A stretch of DNA of 64,000 nt from Microbacterium sp. XT11 (GTDB lineage Bacteria > Actinomycetota > Actinomycetes > Actinomycetales > Microbacteriaceae). Location: NCBI RefSeq assembly GCF_001513675.1, contig NZ_CP013859.1:3349081-3413080 (forward strand). The letters run 5' to 3'. Position numbers and translations under genes: made by a program. This document shows positions 8,515 through 15,813 of this stretch, piece by piece. Positions within the stretch are counted from its first letter, which is position 1, and each line of letters starts with the position of its first letter. The notes under the pieces were generated by a model, which had not been told where the DNA came from, searched no databases, and saw only the letters and a program-made list of their open reading frames with translations.

Positions 8515-9141
8515 ATGGCCGACGACCCCTCCCCTTCCCGCTCCCGCGGGGCGTATGCGAAGGGCATCGCTCGGCGCCAGGAGATCCTCGATCGGGCCAT
8601 CGAGGTGTTCGCGGCCAGGGGCGCGGACCGCACGAGCCTGCGGGCGATCGCCCGGGAGGTCGGCGTCACCCACGCCGCGCTCACGCACTACTTCGGCTCG
8701 CTCGAAGAGCTCCTCGTCGCGGTGTACCGCGCGAGCTCGGAACGACCGGAGGATGACGACCACGGAGACGGTGACCCGGCAGACGAGCTGACCCCGGTCG
8801 AGCTCATGCTGCGCTCCGCTCGGGCGAACCGCGCCGTCCCCGGGCTGGTGCAGCTGTACTCCTCGCTCGTGGCCGCCGCGCTCGAAGAAGGACACCCGCA
8901 TGCACGCGATTTCGCCACCGAACGCTTCACGCGGGTGCGCGACGATCTCGTGCGGCGGGTGATCGAGCAGCAGCGCACGGGCCGCATCCGCGAGGATGTC
9001 GACCCCGCTGCGGTGGCGGCGCTCGTCGTCGCGGCATCCGACGGCTTGCAGATCCAGTGGCTGCTCGACGACAGCGTTCCGCAGCAGGGTGCGCTCGAAC
9101 TGCTCGAACGCCTGCTGTCGCCCGATAGTCTCGAGGTGTGA
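8515..9141 (+). CDS. TetR/AcrR family transcriptional regulator
   Basis: Dimeric repressor of 208 residues. The N-terminal HTH runs from about residue 18 to 65 (ILDRAIEVFAARGADRTSL, REVGVTHAALTHYFGSLEELL), followed by an all-helical ligand-binding domain. ATG 8515 is preferred over the longer open frame from 8434 because a TACACT box ends 6 bases before it, so the transcript is probably leaderless. It overlaps the DUF4166 gene by 4 bases (GTGA) and heads a three-gene operon. Candidate operator at 8473-8496; ligand unknown. Confidence 0.9.
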   Translation: MADDPSPSRSRGAYAKGIARRQEILDRAIEVFAARGADRTSLRAIAREVGVTHAALTHYFGSLEELLVAVYRASSERPEDDDHGDGDPADELTPVELMLRSARANRAVPGLVQLYSSLVAAALEEGHPHARDFATERFTRVRDDLVRRVIEQQRTGRIREDVDPAAVAALVVAASDGLQIQWLLDDSVPQQGALELLERLLSPDSLEV

Positions 9142-9767
9142 CGCCGGTCCAGCAGTCCCCCTACGCCAGGGCGCTCGGCGAGCGCGTCGAGCAGCTGCAT
9201 CCGGGCCTCCGCGCCTATTTCCGCGCGGTGCCGGAGGGCTCGGTCGGGGTCGGCCATGGCGTGTTCCGCACGGTCGGCACGCCGCGACGCTGGCTGTGGC
9301 CCGCACTGCACCTGCTCGAACGCCGCGGCGTCGTCGCGGCGTGCTGGGAGCGCGATGTGCCGTTCCGGATCGAGAACCGCACGATCGCCTCCCGCGCGAT
9401 CGCCGAACGCGAGTTCCGTCTGCCCCGGGGTCCGTGGACGATGCGCGACTCCGTCGTGCTCGCCGGCCACGGACGAATCGTCGACGAACTGGGCGAGCCG
9501 GGTGTCGTTGCCGCCTGCTTCGACGTCGAGGTGCGAGGCGGCGCGCTGGCGCTGAGCAGCCGAGCCATCGGGCTGCGACTCGGGCGACTCCGTCTGCGGC
9601 TGCCGCGCATCGTCAGCCCCCGCGTGCGGCTGACCGAGCGGGTCGACGACGGCGGCGGCCGCCAGCACGTGTCGCTGACGATCGACGCGCCGCTGATCGG
9701 GCGCGTGTACGAGTACACGGGCGACTTCACCTATCGGATCGAGAAGGATGCGGGGGTCGCGGCATGA
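9138..9767 (+). CDS. DUF4166 domain-containing protein
   Basis: 209 residues, GTG start overlapping the tetR stop. Conserved features of DUF4166 are visible: an N-terminal LHPGLRAYFR segment, FRTVGTPRRWLWPALHLL, and WERDVPFRIENR. In many actinobacteria DUF4166 is fused to, or sits beside, an NAD-dependent epimerase, and here it overlaps the epimerase gene by 4 bases. That supports a shared pathway, but no function is established for the domain. Confidence 0.82.
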   Translation: MTPVQQSPYARALGERVEQLHPGLRAYFRAVPEGSVGVGHGVFRTVGTPRRWLWPALHLLERRGVVAACWERDVPFRIENRTIASRAIAEREFRLPRGPWTMRDSVVLAGHGRIVDELGEPGVVAACFDVEVRGGALALSSRAIGLRLGRLRLRLPRIVSPRVRLTERVDDGGGRQHVSLTIDAPLIGRVYEYTGDFTYRIEKDAGVAA

Positions 9768-10744
9768 GCACGGGGCGCGTGGTGATCGGCGGTTCCACAG
9801 GGTTCATGGGCGCGTTCCTCGTGCCGCGGATGCGCGCGGCCGGCCGCGAGGTCGTCACCGTGTCACGGTCGGGGGCGGACATCTCGTGGAGCGATCAGGC
9901 AGCGATCGACGCGGCGATCGACGGTGCCGAGCTCGTCGTCGGCCTCGCCGGCAAGAGCGTCAACTGCCGGTACACGCCGCGGAACCGCGCCGAGATCTTC
10001 CGCTCCCGGCTGGACACCACCGCGGCCCTCGCGACGGCCATCGAGCGGGCCTCGTCGCCGCCGGCGCTGTGGGTGAACTCGTCGACGGCGACCATCTACC
10101 GTCACGCCGAGGATCGCCCGATGACCGAGTCGGACGGCGAGCTCGGCACGGGCTTCTCCGTCGAGGTGGCGAAGGCGTGGGAGCGCGCGCTCTTCACTCC
10201 GCCGCTCCCGCACACGCGGCGCGTCGCGCTGCGCAGCGCGATCGTGCTGGGCGACGGCGGCGTGCTCGCCCCTCTGCGCACACTGGCTCGGCGCGGACTC
10301 GGCGGCGCCCAGCACGACGGATGGTGGCCGGTGAGCAGGGCGCGCCGCGAGGCCGGGACGGCCCACTACCCGGGAGCACGCCGCGGCCGCCAGAAGTTCA
10401 GCTGGGTGCACGTGGAAGACGTCGCGCGCATCATCGAGTTCCTCGAGGTCACACCGGCGCTCGAAGGCCCCGTCAACGCGGCGTCCCCTCACCCGTCCGA
10501 CAACGCCGAGTTCATGGCGACGGTGCGGAAGGCGCTCGGTGTGCGCTTCGGCCCGCCGATGCCCCGGTGGATGCTCGAGCTCGGCGCCATCGGCATCCGC
10601 ACCGAGACGGAGCTGATCCTCAAGAGCCGCTGGGTGCTGCCGGAGAAGCTCCTCGGCGCGGGATTCTCGTTCCGTCATCCCGACCTCGAGGAGGCGGTCA
10701 GGTCGTCGTTCGGACTCGCGCCCTCCGCGGCCGAGACGAGCTAG
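9764..10744 (+). CDS. TIGR01777-type NAD(P)-binding epimerase with C-terminal DUF1731
   Basis: Short-chain dehydrogenase/epimerase-like protein of 326 residues. The Rossmann loop is VVIGGSTGFMGAFLV; GLAGKSVNCRYTPRNR and VNSSTATIYRH are characteristic of TIGR01777 proteins, with Tyr and Ser in catalytic-like positions. FSWVHVEDVARIIEFL is the distal part of the fold. The last 55 residues (GPPMPRWMLELGAIGIRTE...ILKSRWVLPEKLL) match DUF1731. Last gene of the TetR-DUF4166-epimerase operon. Substrate unknown; some relatives act in cell division or lipid modification, which cannot be decided here. Confidence 0.87.
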   Translation: MSTGRVVIGGSTGFMGAFLVPRMRAAGREVVTVSRSGADISWSDQAAIDAAIDGAELVVGLAGKSVNCRYTPRNRAEIFRSRLDTTAALATAIERASSPPALWVNSSTATIYRHAEDRPMTESDGELGTGFSVEVAKAWERALFTPPLPHTRRVALRSAIVLGDGGVLAPLRTLARRGLGGAQHDGWWPVSRARREAGTAHYPGARRGRQKFSWVHVEDVARIIEFLEVTPALEGPVNAASPHPSDNAEFMATVRKALGVRFGPPMPRWMLELGAIGIRTETELILKSRWVLPEKLLGAGFSFRHPDLEEAVRSSFGLAPSAAETS

Positions 10745-11127
10745 GCCTCGCCCTGCGGATCCTCCCGCTCCCGTTTGCGCTTCTCGATCTCCGCACGCAG
10801 ACGCCACTCCTCGATCTCGCGGTCGAGGTCGGCGATCTGCTGCTCCGTGGTGCGCGTGTCGATCGGACGCTGCGGAGCGGGGCGCGTCTCGGCGGCTCCG
10901 GAGCGGCCGCCCTGTGCGGTGCGCCGCATGCGGGGCAGGCGGATGCCGGCATCGCCGTACTCGTGCCCGATGGCGAACCAGAGCAGGCTGCCGATCAGGG
11001 GAAGCAGGATGACCAGGATGATCCAGACCATCTTCGGCAGGTGCTTCACCTGCGAGTCGTCTCGCGTGATGATGTCGACCAGCGCGCCGATCATCAGCGC
11101 GACGACGAGGAGCGACAGGAACGGCAT
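10741..11127 (-). CDS. membrane protein with PLDc_N (phospholipase D nuclease N-terminal) domain
   Basis: 128-residue membrane protein. Start at the ATG encoding MPFLSLLVV; a longer frame upstream to 11208 has unlikely Cys/Pro composition. Two membrane segments (about 3-22 and 34-54, MVWIILVILLPLIGSLLWFAIG) form the short PLDc_N module. The tail is basic and coiled-coil-like (EQQIADLDREIEEWRLRAEIEKRKRERE). PLDc_N modules are common stand-alone membrane proteins in actinobacteria with no defined role. The stop overlaps the epimerase stop on the opposite strand. Confidence 0.8.
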   Translation of the reverse strand: MPFLSLLVVALMIGALVDIITRDDSQVKHLPKMVWIILVILLPLIGSLLWFAIGHEYGDAGIRLPRMRRTAQGGRSGAAETRPAPQRPIDTRTTEQQIADLDREIEEWRLRAEIEKRKREREDPQGEA

Positions 11128-11158
11128 GATCTCAGAGTAGACGACGCCCGCGACGGGC

Positions 11159-12088
11159 TCAGGGCAGCAGGTGACCGGCTGCCCGGAACAGCTCGTACCA
11201 TTCCGCACGCGTGAGCTCGACGTCGGCGCCCGCCGCGGCGTCGATGACCCGCTGCGGCGTCGTGGTGCCGAGCACCACCTGCATGCCGGCGGGGTGACGC
11301 GTGATCCAGGCCGTCGCGATGGCGAGCGGCGTCACGCCGTGGGCCGCCGCGAGCCTGTCGATGACGGCGTTCAGCTCCGCGTACTCCGGGTTGCCGAGGA
11401 AGACGCCGGAGAAGAAGCCGCTCTGGAACGGCGACCACGCCTGCACCGTGATGCCGTTGATGCGGCAGTACTCGACGATGCCTCCCCCGTCGCGCACGAC
11501 GCTCTGCTCCTCGCCCGCCATGTTCGCGGCAACGGGCTGAGCGATGATGGGCGCGTGCGTGAGGGAGAGCTGGAGCTGATTCGCCACGAACGGCTGCCGC
11601 ACCGCGGTGCGGAGCAGATCGATCTGACGCGGGGTGTGGTTGGAGACGCCGAACGCGCGCACCTTGCCCGACGCCTCGAGCTCGTCGAAGGCGCGGGCGA
11701 CCTCGTCGGGTTCGACGAGAGCATCCGGCCGGTGCAGCAGCAGCACATCGATGCGGTCCGTGCGCAACGCGGCCAGCGAGCCCTCGACCTGGCGCATGAT
11801 GTGCTCGTAGGAGAAGTCGAACATGCCCTGCGACGGGACGATGCCGCACTTCGTCTGCAGCACGATCTCGTCCCGTTCGGACGGGCTAAGCGACAGGGCC
11901 TCGGCGAAGCGGGACTCGCAGTGGTGCATGCTGCCGCCGTAGATGTCGGCGTGATCGAAGAAGTCGATGCCGACGGAGCGCGCGGCGCCGTAGAGCTCGC
12001 GGATCTGCACGTCGTCCTTGCTGTCGATGCGCATCATCCCGGCGATGACGGCGGGCGCGGGGGAGGTTCCGAAGGGGACGGTCTTCAT
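11159..12088 (-). CDS. aldo/keto reductase (YdhF-like)
   Basis: NADPH-dependent aldo/keto reductase of 309 residues. The catalytic tetrad is visible: Asp in FFDHADIYGG (with its Tyr four residues on), Lys in LQTKCGI, His in LLLHRPD. The sequence also has FGVSNHTPRQI and WITRHPAGMQVVLGTTTPQR, the cofactor-binding end. Layout matches the YdhF-type oxidoreductases. Stand-alone gene, 10 bases from the HTH gene upstream on the same strand. Substrate unknown. Confidence 0.92.
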   Translation of the reverse strand: MKTVPFGTSPAPAVIAGMMRIDSKDDVQIRELYGAARSVGIDFFDHADIYGGSMHHCESRFAEALSLSPSERDEIVLQTKCGIVPSQGMFDFSYEHIMRQVEGSLAALRTDRIDVLLLHRPDALVEPDEVARAFDELEASGKVRAFGVSNHTPRQIDLLRTAVRQPFVANQLQLSLTHAPIIAQPVAANMAGEEQSVVRDGGGIVEYCRINGITVQAWSPFQSGFFSGVFLGNPEYAELNAVIDRLAAAHGVTPLAIATAWITRHPAGMQVVLGTTTPQRVIDAAAGADVELTRAEWYELFRAAGHLLP

Positions 12089-12098
12089 GCCCCCAACG

Positions 12099-12332
12099 CT
12101 AGCGCTCCTCCTCCGTCACGTCACGGGGAACGAGATCCGTCACCGCGACGTCCAGCGCGGCGGCGAGGTCGCCGAGGTCTGCGACGGTGAACCCACCCTT
12201 TCCGTCCAGCAGCTCCGTCAGCCTCGTCAGCGGGATGCCGGCCTCCTCGGCGAGCCATGACACCGTGCGCTGCCGCGTGGAGAGCGCGGAGACGATGGAC
12301 CGGGCCACCGCGAGCTCCAGTTCTGTCGTCAT
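12099..12332 (-). CDS. small XRE-like HTH protein
   Basis: 77 residues, essentially one helix-turn-helix: VSWLAEEAGIPLTRLTELLDGKGGFTVADLGDLAAALDV. No other domain is present. A GATAGT box ends 8 bases before the ATG, compatible with a leaderless start. It is divergent from a second HTH gene at 12425, and a directly repeated sequence lies between them. Probable DNA-binding regulator; alternatively the antitoxin-like part of a small module, but no toxin is apparent. Confidence 0.78.
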   Translation of the reverse strand: MTTELELAVARSIVSALSTRQRTVSWLAEEAGIPLTRLTELLDGKGGFTVADLGDLAAALDVAVTDLVPRDVTEEER

Positions 12333-12345
12333 TCGACGACACTAT

Positions 12346-12391
12346 CGCCCCGTATGTCGGCACTCAACCAGCCCGCCCCGATATGACGGCA
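12346..12391. promoter_or_regulatory. directly repeated element between two divergent HTH genes
   Basis: Two near-identical copies, CGCCCCGTATGTCGGCA at 12346-12362 and CGCCCCGATATGACGGCA at 12374-12391, 28 bp apart start to start. They lie between the divergent promoters of the two HTH genes and are candidate binding sites for one or both. The repeat is directly visible; the role is inferred. Confidence 0.45.
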
Positions 12392-12424
12392 TCCTGGCCT
12401 CGGTGCGGTGCTATCGTGACTCAG

Positions 12425-12817
12425 ATGGAGACAGCGGGCCGGCAGTTCAACGCAGCCGTGGGACGCCAGATGAAGGGCGAGATCTCCGCCGCGGGGAGCA
12501 GCATCGCAGCGATGGCCCGGGAGCTCGGCATCGCCCGCAGCGCACTCGACAACTACACAACGGGCAAGCGCGCGATCCCCTTGACCACGTTCCACGACGT
12601 CTGCGTCGCCCTCGGAATGGAACCGCACGAGATGCTCGCCCGCGCCGAGGAGCGGTACCGCGCCGAAGAACGCGCCCGCGGATCGCAGCAGGCGGCCCCG
12701 GTGACCCCCCTGCGTCGCCGACCCGATGTCCCCGACCACCGGCACAATGAAGCCGAGGTCGCCTTCGACTCCGGGGTCTCGCATCGCGACGACACCGACG
12801 ACCTCTACGACGACTAG
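12425..12817 (+). CDS. helix-turn-helix transcriptional regulator (XRE type)
   Basis: 130 residues. The HTH (about 20-62) reads ISAAGSSIAAMARELGIARSALDNYTTGKRAIPLTTFHDVCVALGM; a charged, disordered C-terminal tail follows, ending DDTDDLYDD. ATG 12425 is chosen because a TATCGT box ends 7 bases upstream, and residues before it in the open frame look random. It is 21 bases upstream of the ImmA/IrrE peptidase gene; XRE-ImmA pairs are a known regulator-antirepressor arrangement in which the peptidase cleaves the repressor. Confidence 0.85.
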   Translation: METAGRQFNAAVGRQMKGEISAAGSSIAAMARELGIARSALDNYTTGKRAIPLTTFHDVCVALGMEPHEMLARAEERYRAEERARGSQQAAPVTPLRRRPDVPDHRHNEAEVAFDSGVSHRDDTDDLYDD

Positions 12818-12838
12818 AAGCCGCAGGGAGGAAGACGC

Positions 12839-13222
12839 ATGGACCAGCTCCGTCGGCTCATCGACGAGCACGGTCTGCGCGTCGTCGAGCACCCCGGCCC
12901 CACCTGGGGCGGCTTCGATCCGCGCACGCGCACGATCCGCGTGTCGCCGGGCATGAGCGCACGCGCGACGCGCAGCGTACTGGCCCACGAGGTCGCGCAC
13001 GCGGTGCTCGGCCACGTTCCGGCGCCGCGGGGGACCCTGCAGCGCGAACGGCAGGAGCAGCGTGCAGACGAATGGGCGGCACGCCTGCTCATCTCCCCCG
13101 AGGCGTACGCCGAGGCCGAGGCCGTTCGCGGACCGCATCCGCCCAGCCTCGCGTTCGAGCTCGGCGTCACGGTCGAGCTCGTCGCGGCCTTCCAGCGGCT
13201 GCTCCTGCGCCGAGCGGCGTGA
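12839..13222 (+). CDS. ImmA/IrrE family metallo-endopeptidase
   Basis: Small zinc peptidase of 127 residues. The HExxH motif is H50-E51-V-A-H54 (LAHEVAHAVLG), with the third ligand probably in EQRADEWAARLLIS near residue 80. RBS gggagga lies 8 bases before the ATG. It follows an XRE regulator, as in the ICEBs1 ImmR/ImmA and Deinococcus DdrO/IrrE pairs, where the peptidase cleaves its partner repressor. No integrase or other mobile gene is nearby, so a stress-response switch is more likely than a mobile-element one. Confidence 0.9.
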   Translation: MDQLRRLIDEHGLRVVEHPGPTWGGFDPRTRTIRVSPGMSARATRSVLAHEVAHAVLGHVPAPRGTLQRERQEQRADEWAARLLISPEAYAEAEAVRGPHPPSLAFELGVTVELVAAFQRLLLRRAA

Positions 13223-13257
13223 CCTCCGCCCTGCGGACCGCCTGCTTGAATGGCTGC

Positions 13258-13860
13258 ATGGCCTTCCGCACACCCCCTGCCCCTGTCACGCTCACCGGAC
13301 GGCTCGTCGAACTGCGTCCGCTGGACCGCGGGCACCACGACGGGCTCTTGGAGGCTCTGCAGGAAGGCGACCTCTGGCGCACCGCGTGGTACACGTCGAT
13401 TCCGTCACCCGACGGCCTGGCCGCGGAGATCGAGCGCAGGCTGGCCCTCCTCGACGCCGGCCAGATGATCCCGTTCACCGCGGTCGACCGCACCGGAAGG
13501 ATTCTCGGACTCACCTCGTTCTACGACCTGTCCGCCGATGTCCCCCGCCTGCACATCGGGTACACCTGGAACCGCCCATCCGCCCACGGCACGGGCACGA
13601 ACGCGGAGTCGAAGCTCCTGCTCCTGCAGCACGCGTTCGAGACCCTCGGCGTGTTCCGCGTCGGCCTCACGACGCAGTGGGTGAACTTCCAGTCGCGAGC
13701 GGCGATCGAACGGCTCGGCGCGAAGCAAGACGGAGTGATGCGGGCGATGAGCCGCTACCGCAACGGCGCCCTGCGCGACAGCGTCGAATACTCGATCATC
13801 GAACCCGAGTGGGCCGCGGTGAAGGCGAACCTCGAAGCGCGCCTCGCACGCCGCGAGTGA
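13258..13860 (+). CDS. GNAT family N-acetyltransferase
   Basis: 200-residue acetyltransferase of the RimJ/RimL type: LTGRLVELRPLDRGHHDGLLEAL at the N-terminus, then RILGLTSFYDLSADVPRLHIGYTW, an acetyl-CoA loop around RPSAHGTGTNAESKLLLLQHAFE, and FQSRAAIERLGAKQDGVMR. ATG 13258 fits the family N-terminus; a GTG at 13219 overlapping the peptidase stop is possible but would add a non-conserved SALRTACLNGC extension. Substrate unknown. Converges on a small membrane protein gene. Confidence 0.88.
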   Translation: MAFRTPPAPVTLTGRLVELRPLDRGHHDGLLEALQEGDLWRTAWYTSIPSPDGLAAEIERRLALLDAGQMIPFTAVDRTGRILGLTSFYDLSADVPRLHIGYTWNRPSAHGTGTNAESKLLLLQHAFETLGVFRVGLTTQWVNFQSRAAIERLGAKQDGVMRAMSRYRNGALRDSVEYSIIEPEWAAVKANLEARLARRE

Positions 13861-13863
13861 GGG

Positions 13864-14067
13864 TCACTCGGTGGCGTTGCCCGACCAGTTGTTCGAGCGG
13901 CGCGTCGCCGACCCGGCCTGGCGCATCACGAAGGCCAGGGAGAGGGTCACGAGCAGCAGACCGCTGCAGAACACGAGCGCCTGGAAGTCGGGCAGCTCGT
14001 GAGCGATGCCCATCACACCGATTCCTCCGAGGAAGAGGACCAAGAAGAAGAGGAAGCTGAGGATCAC
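13864..14067 (-). CDS. small membrane protein, hypothetical
   Basis: 67 residues, GTG start at 14067 preceded by a good RBS (AGGAG) 6 bases upstream, which decides the start. Two membrane segments: residues 1-22 (ILSFLFFLVLFLGGIGVMGIA) and about 28-48 (QALVFCSGLLLVTLSLAFVM), then a short polar tail SATRRSNNWSGNATE. No family recognised. It ends 3 bases from the convergent GNAT gene. Confidence 0.68.
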   Translation of the reverse strand: MILSFLFFLVLFLGGIGVMGIAHELPDFQALVFCSGLLLVTLSLAFVMRQAGSATRRSNNWSGNATE

Positions 14068-14158
14068 GGGATCTCCTGTCGTTCGGCGCTGTCTACCAGG
14101 ATAGCCCCGACCGGGGAACCCCCTGTGCGGCGGCGTACGGCGGTGGTGGAGTTGCGGC

Positions 14159-14764
14159 ATGAACGCGATGAAAGCACTTGTGATCACCTGCACCCTCAAG
14201 CCCTCCCCTGCCGCGTCGAGTTCCGAGCTGCTCGCGTCGCAGCTGCTCTCGGCCCTCGCCGAGCACGGGGTGACCGGCGAGACCGTCCGCGCCGTCGACG
14301 TCTCGATCAGCCCCGGGGTGCAGGCGGACATGGGCGGCGACGATGAATGGCCGGCCTTGCGCCGCAAGGTGCTCGACGCCGACATCCTCGTGCTCGTGAC
14401 CCCGACCTGGCTCGGCCAGCATTCGAGCGTCGCGCAGCGCGTGCTGGAGAGGCTCGACGCCGAGTTGGGCGAGACCGACGCGCGCGGCCGGCCGACGATG
14501 TTCGACAAGGTCGCCCTCGCCGGAATCGTGGGCAACGAGGACGGCGCCCACCACATCGCCGCGATCCTCTTCCAGGCCCTCGACGACATCGGCTTCACGG
14601 TGCCAGCGCAGGGTTCGGTGTACTGGAACGGCGAGGCCATGCAGTCCACCGACTACAAGGACCTCGGCGAGACGCCGGAGAAGGTCGCTCAGGCGACGGC
14701 GACGGCCGCGCGCAACGCCGCGCACCTCGCGCGGCTGCTCAGGGCACACGAGTACCCGGCCTGA
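14159..14764 (+). CDS. flavodoxin-like NAD(P)H-dependent FMN reductase/oxidoreductase
   Basis: 201-residue flavoprotein of the flavodoxin-fold family. The FMN phosphate loop is TCTLKPSPAASSSELLASQLL; DILVLVTPTWLGQHSS and KVALAGIVGNEDGAHHIAAILFQALDDIGF are family signatures. Start at 14159 or the next in-frame ATG at 14168; the second begins directly at the first strand (MKALVITC). Likely cytosolic reduction of a quinone or other acceptor. Stop lies 1 base from the convergent membrane protein. Confidence 0.87.
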   Translation: MNAMKALVITCTLKPSPAASSSELLASQLLSALAEHGVTGETVRAVDVSISPGVQADMGGDDEWPALRRKVLDADILVLVTPTWLGQHSSVAQRVLERLDAELGETDARGRPTMFDKVALAGIVGNEDGAHHIAAILFQALDDIGFTVPAQGSVYWNGEAMQSTDYKDLGETPEKVAQATATAARNAAHLARLLRAHEYPA

Positions 14765-14765
14765 C

Positions 14766-15767
14766 TCACGCGCGCCGGAACGTGACGACGTCGCCGCGTC
14801 GAGACGTCGTCATCGACAGACCCGCATGTTCGAGCGAACGGACGGCGCGCCGGGAGAGCGGCGGCAGCTCGGCCGCCACACCCCGCTCCGTCGCCGCCAT
14901 GCCCGCGAACACCGAGACATCCGCACCGCCGCCTCGTGCCTCCACCCGCGCGTACTCGCTTCGCGTGCGCCAGCGCAGATGGGTGATCTCGGCAAGGCGG
15001 ATGACGGTCACCGACTCCCCCACGGCCACACGGAGATCGTGCGCGCCGACCGTGACCGTACAGGGCACCGTGCGACGGCGGAGCACCGCCGCGATGACGA
15101 GGTAGGCCGGAAGGCCGAGCACGACGGCCAGGACGACGATCGACAACCGCGGACCGACGCGCATCACGGCATCATCGAGGACGATGAGCGTACCGGCCGT
15201 GGCGGCACCGACGGCCGCGACCGCGCCTGCCAGGACCACGACCAGGCGCCGCATGCGCAGGGGCACACCGGCGAACCGGACGACGGAGCCCTCGCCCGAC
15301 TCCACCGGTTCCCACCGGGGTACGGCGCGTGGCACGACGCGGCGGCGCGCCGACCGCCCGACCGCGCCGGTGATGCGGCCGAGCAGCCCCAGCCAGATCC
15401 AGGCCGCGGCGGGGATCGCGCCCAGCTGCAGCATGAGAAGTCCGTGGCGCACGGCTGCGGGAGCGCCGGCGAGGACATCGCCCACCGTCAGCACCACGAG
15501 AACGGATGCCGTCACCAAGGCGCCGGAGACGTGCACGGCGGATCCGTGGCGCGGCATCCGATAGGTCCGTGCGACGAAGGCGACGCCGAGAAGCCAGCCT
15601 CCGACCAGGACGCACAGGAACGGCAGCAGACCGAGATCGGGGTGCACAGCCGTGAGCGCGACGGCCGTGGCCAGGAGCAGCAGGCCCCAGAGAACGGGAC
15701 TGCGCAGGAGTCGACGCCACAGGGGCGCGGCACGCTGAGGCGGCGCGGTCGCGGTGACGTCGGTCAT
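14766..15767 (-). CDS. multi-pass membrane protein with C-terminal PH-like region
   Basis: 333 residues. Six hydrophobic segments (about 22-38, 43-64, 75-95, 103-124, 178-205, 214-237) are followed by a soluble C-terminus (VTVGAHDLRVAVGESVTVIRLAEITHLRWR...) whose beta-strand pattern resembles the bacterial PH (bPH) fold. Start at 15767 (MTDVTATAP) or 9 bases earlier at 15776; no RBS separates them. The gene is 46 bases downstream of the Ser/Thr kinase on the same strand and may be co-transcribed with it. No function known. Confidence 0.72.
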   Translation of the reverse strand: MTDVTATAPPQRAAPLWRRLLRSPVLWGLLLLATAVALTAVHPDLGLLPFLCVLVGGWLLGVAFVARTYRMPRHGSAVHVSGALVTASVLVVLTVGDVLAGAPAAVRHGLLMLQLGAIPAAAWIWLGLLGRITGAVGRSARRRVVPRAVPRWEPVESGEGSVVRFAGVPLRMRRLVVVLAGAVAAVGAATAGTLIVLDDAVMRVGPRLSIVVLAVVLGLPAYLVIAAVLRRRTVPCTVTVGAHDLRVAVGESVTVIRLAEITHLRWRTRSEYARVEARGGGADVSVFAGMAATERGVAAELPPLSRRAVRSLEHAGLSMTTSRRGDVVTFRRA

Positions 15768-15813
15768 CACGCACATCTTAGACGGCGCGCCGCGAGCCGC
15801 CGGAGGCCCGCGG

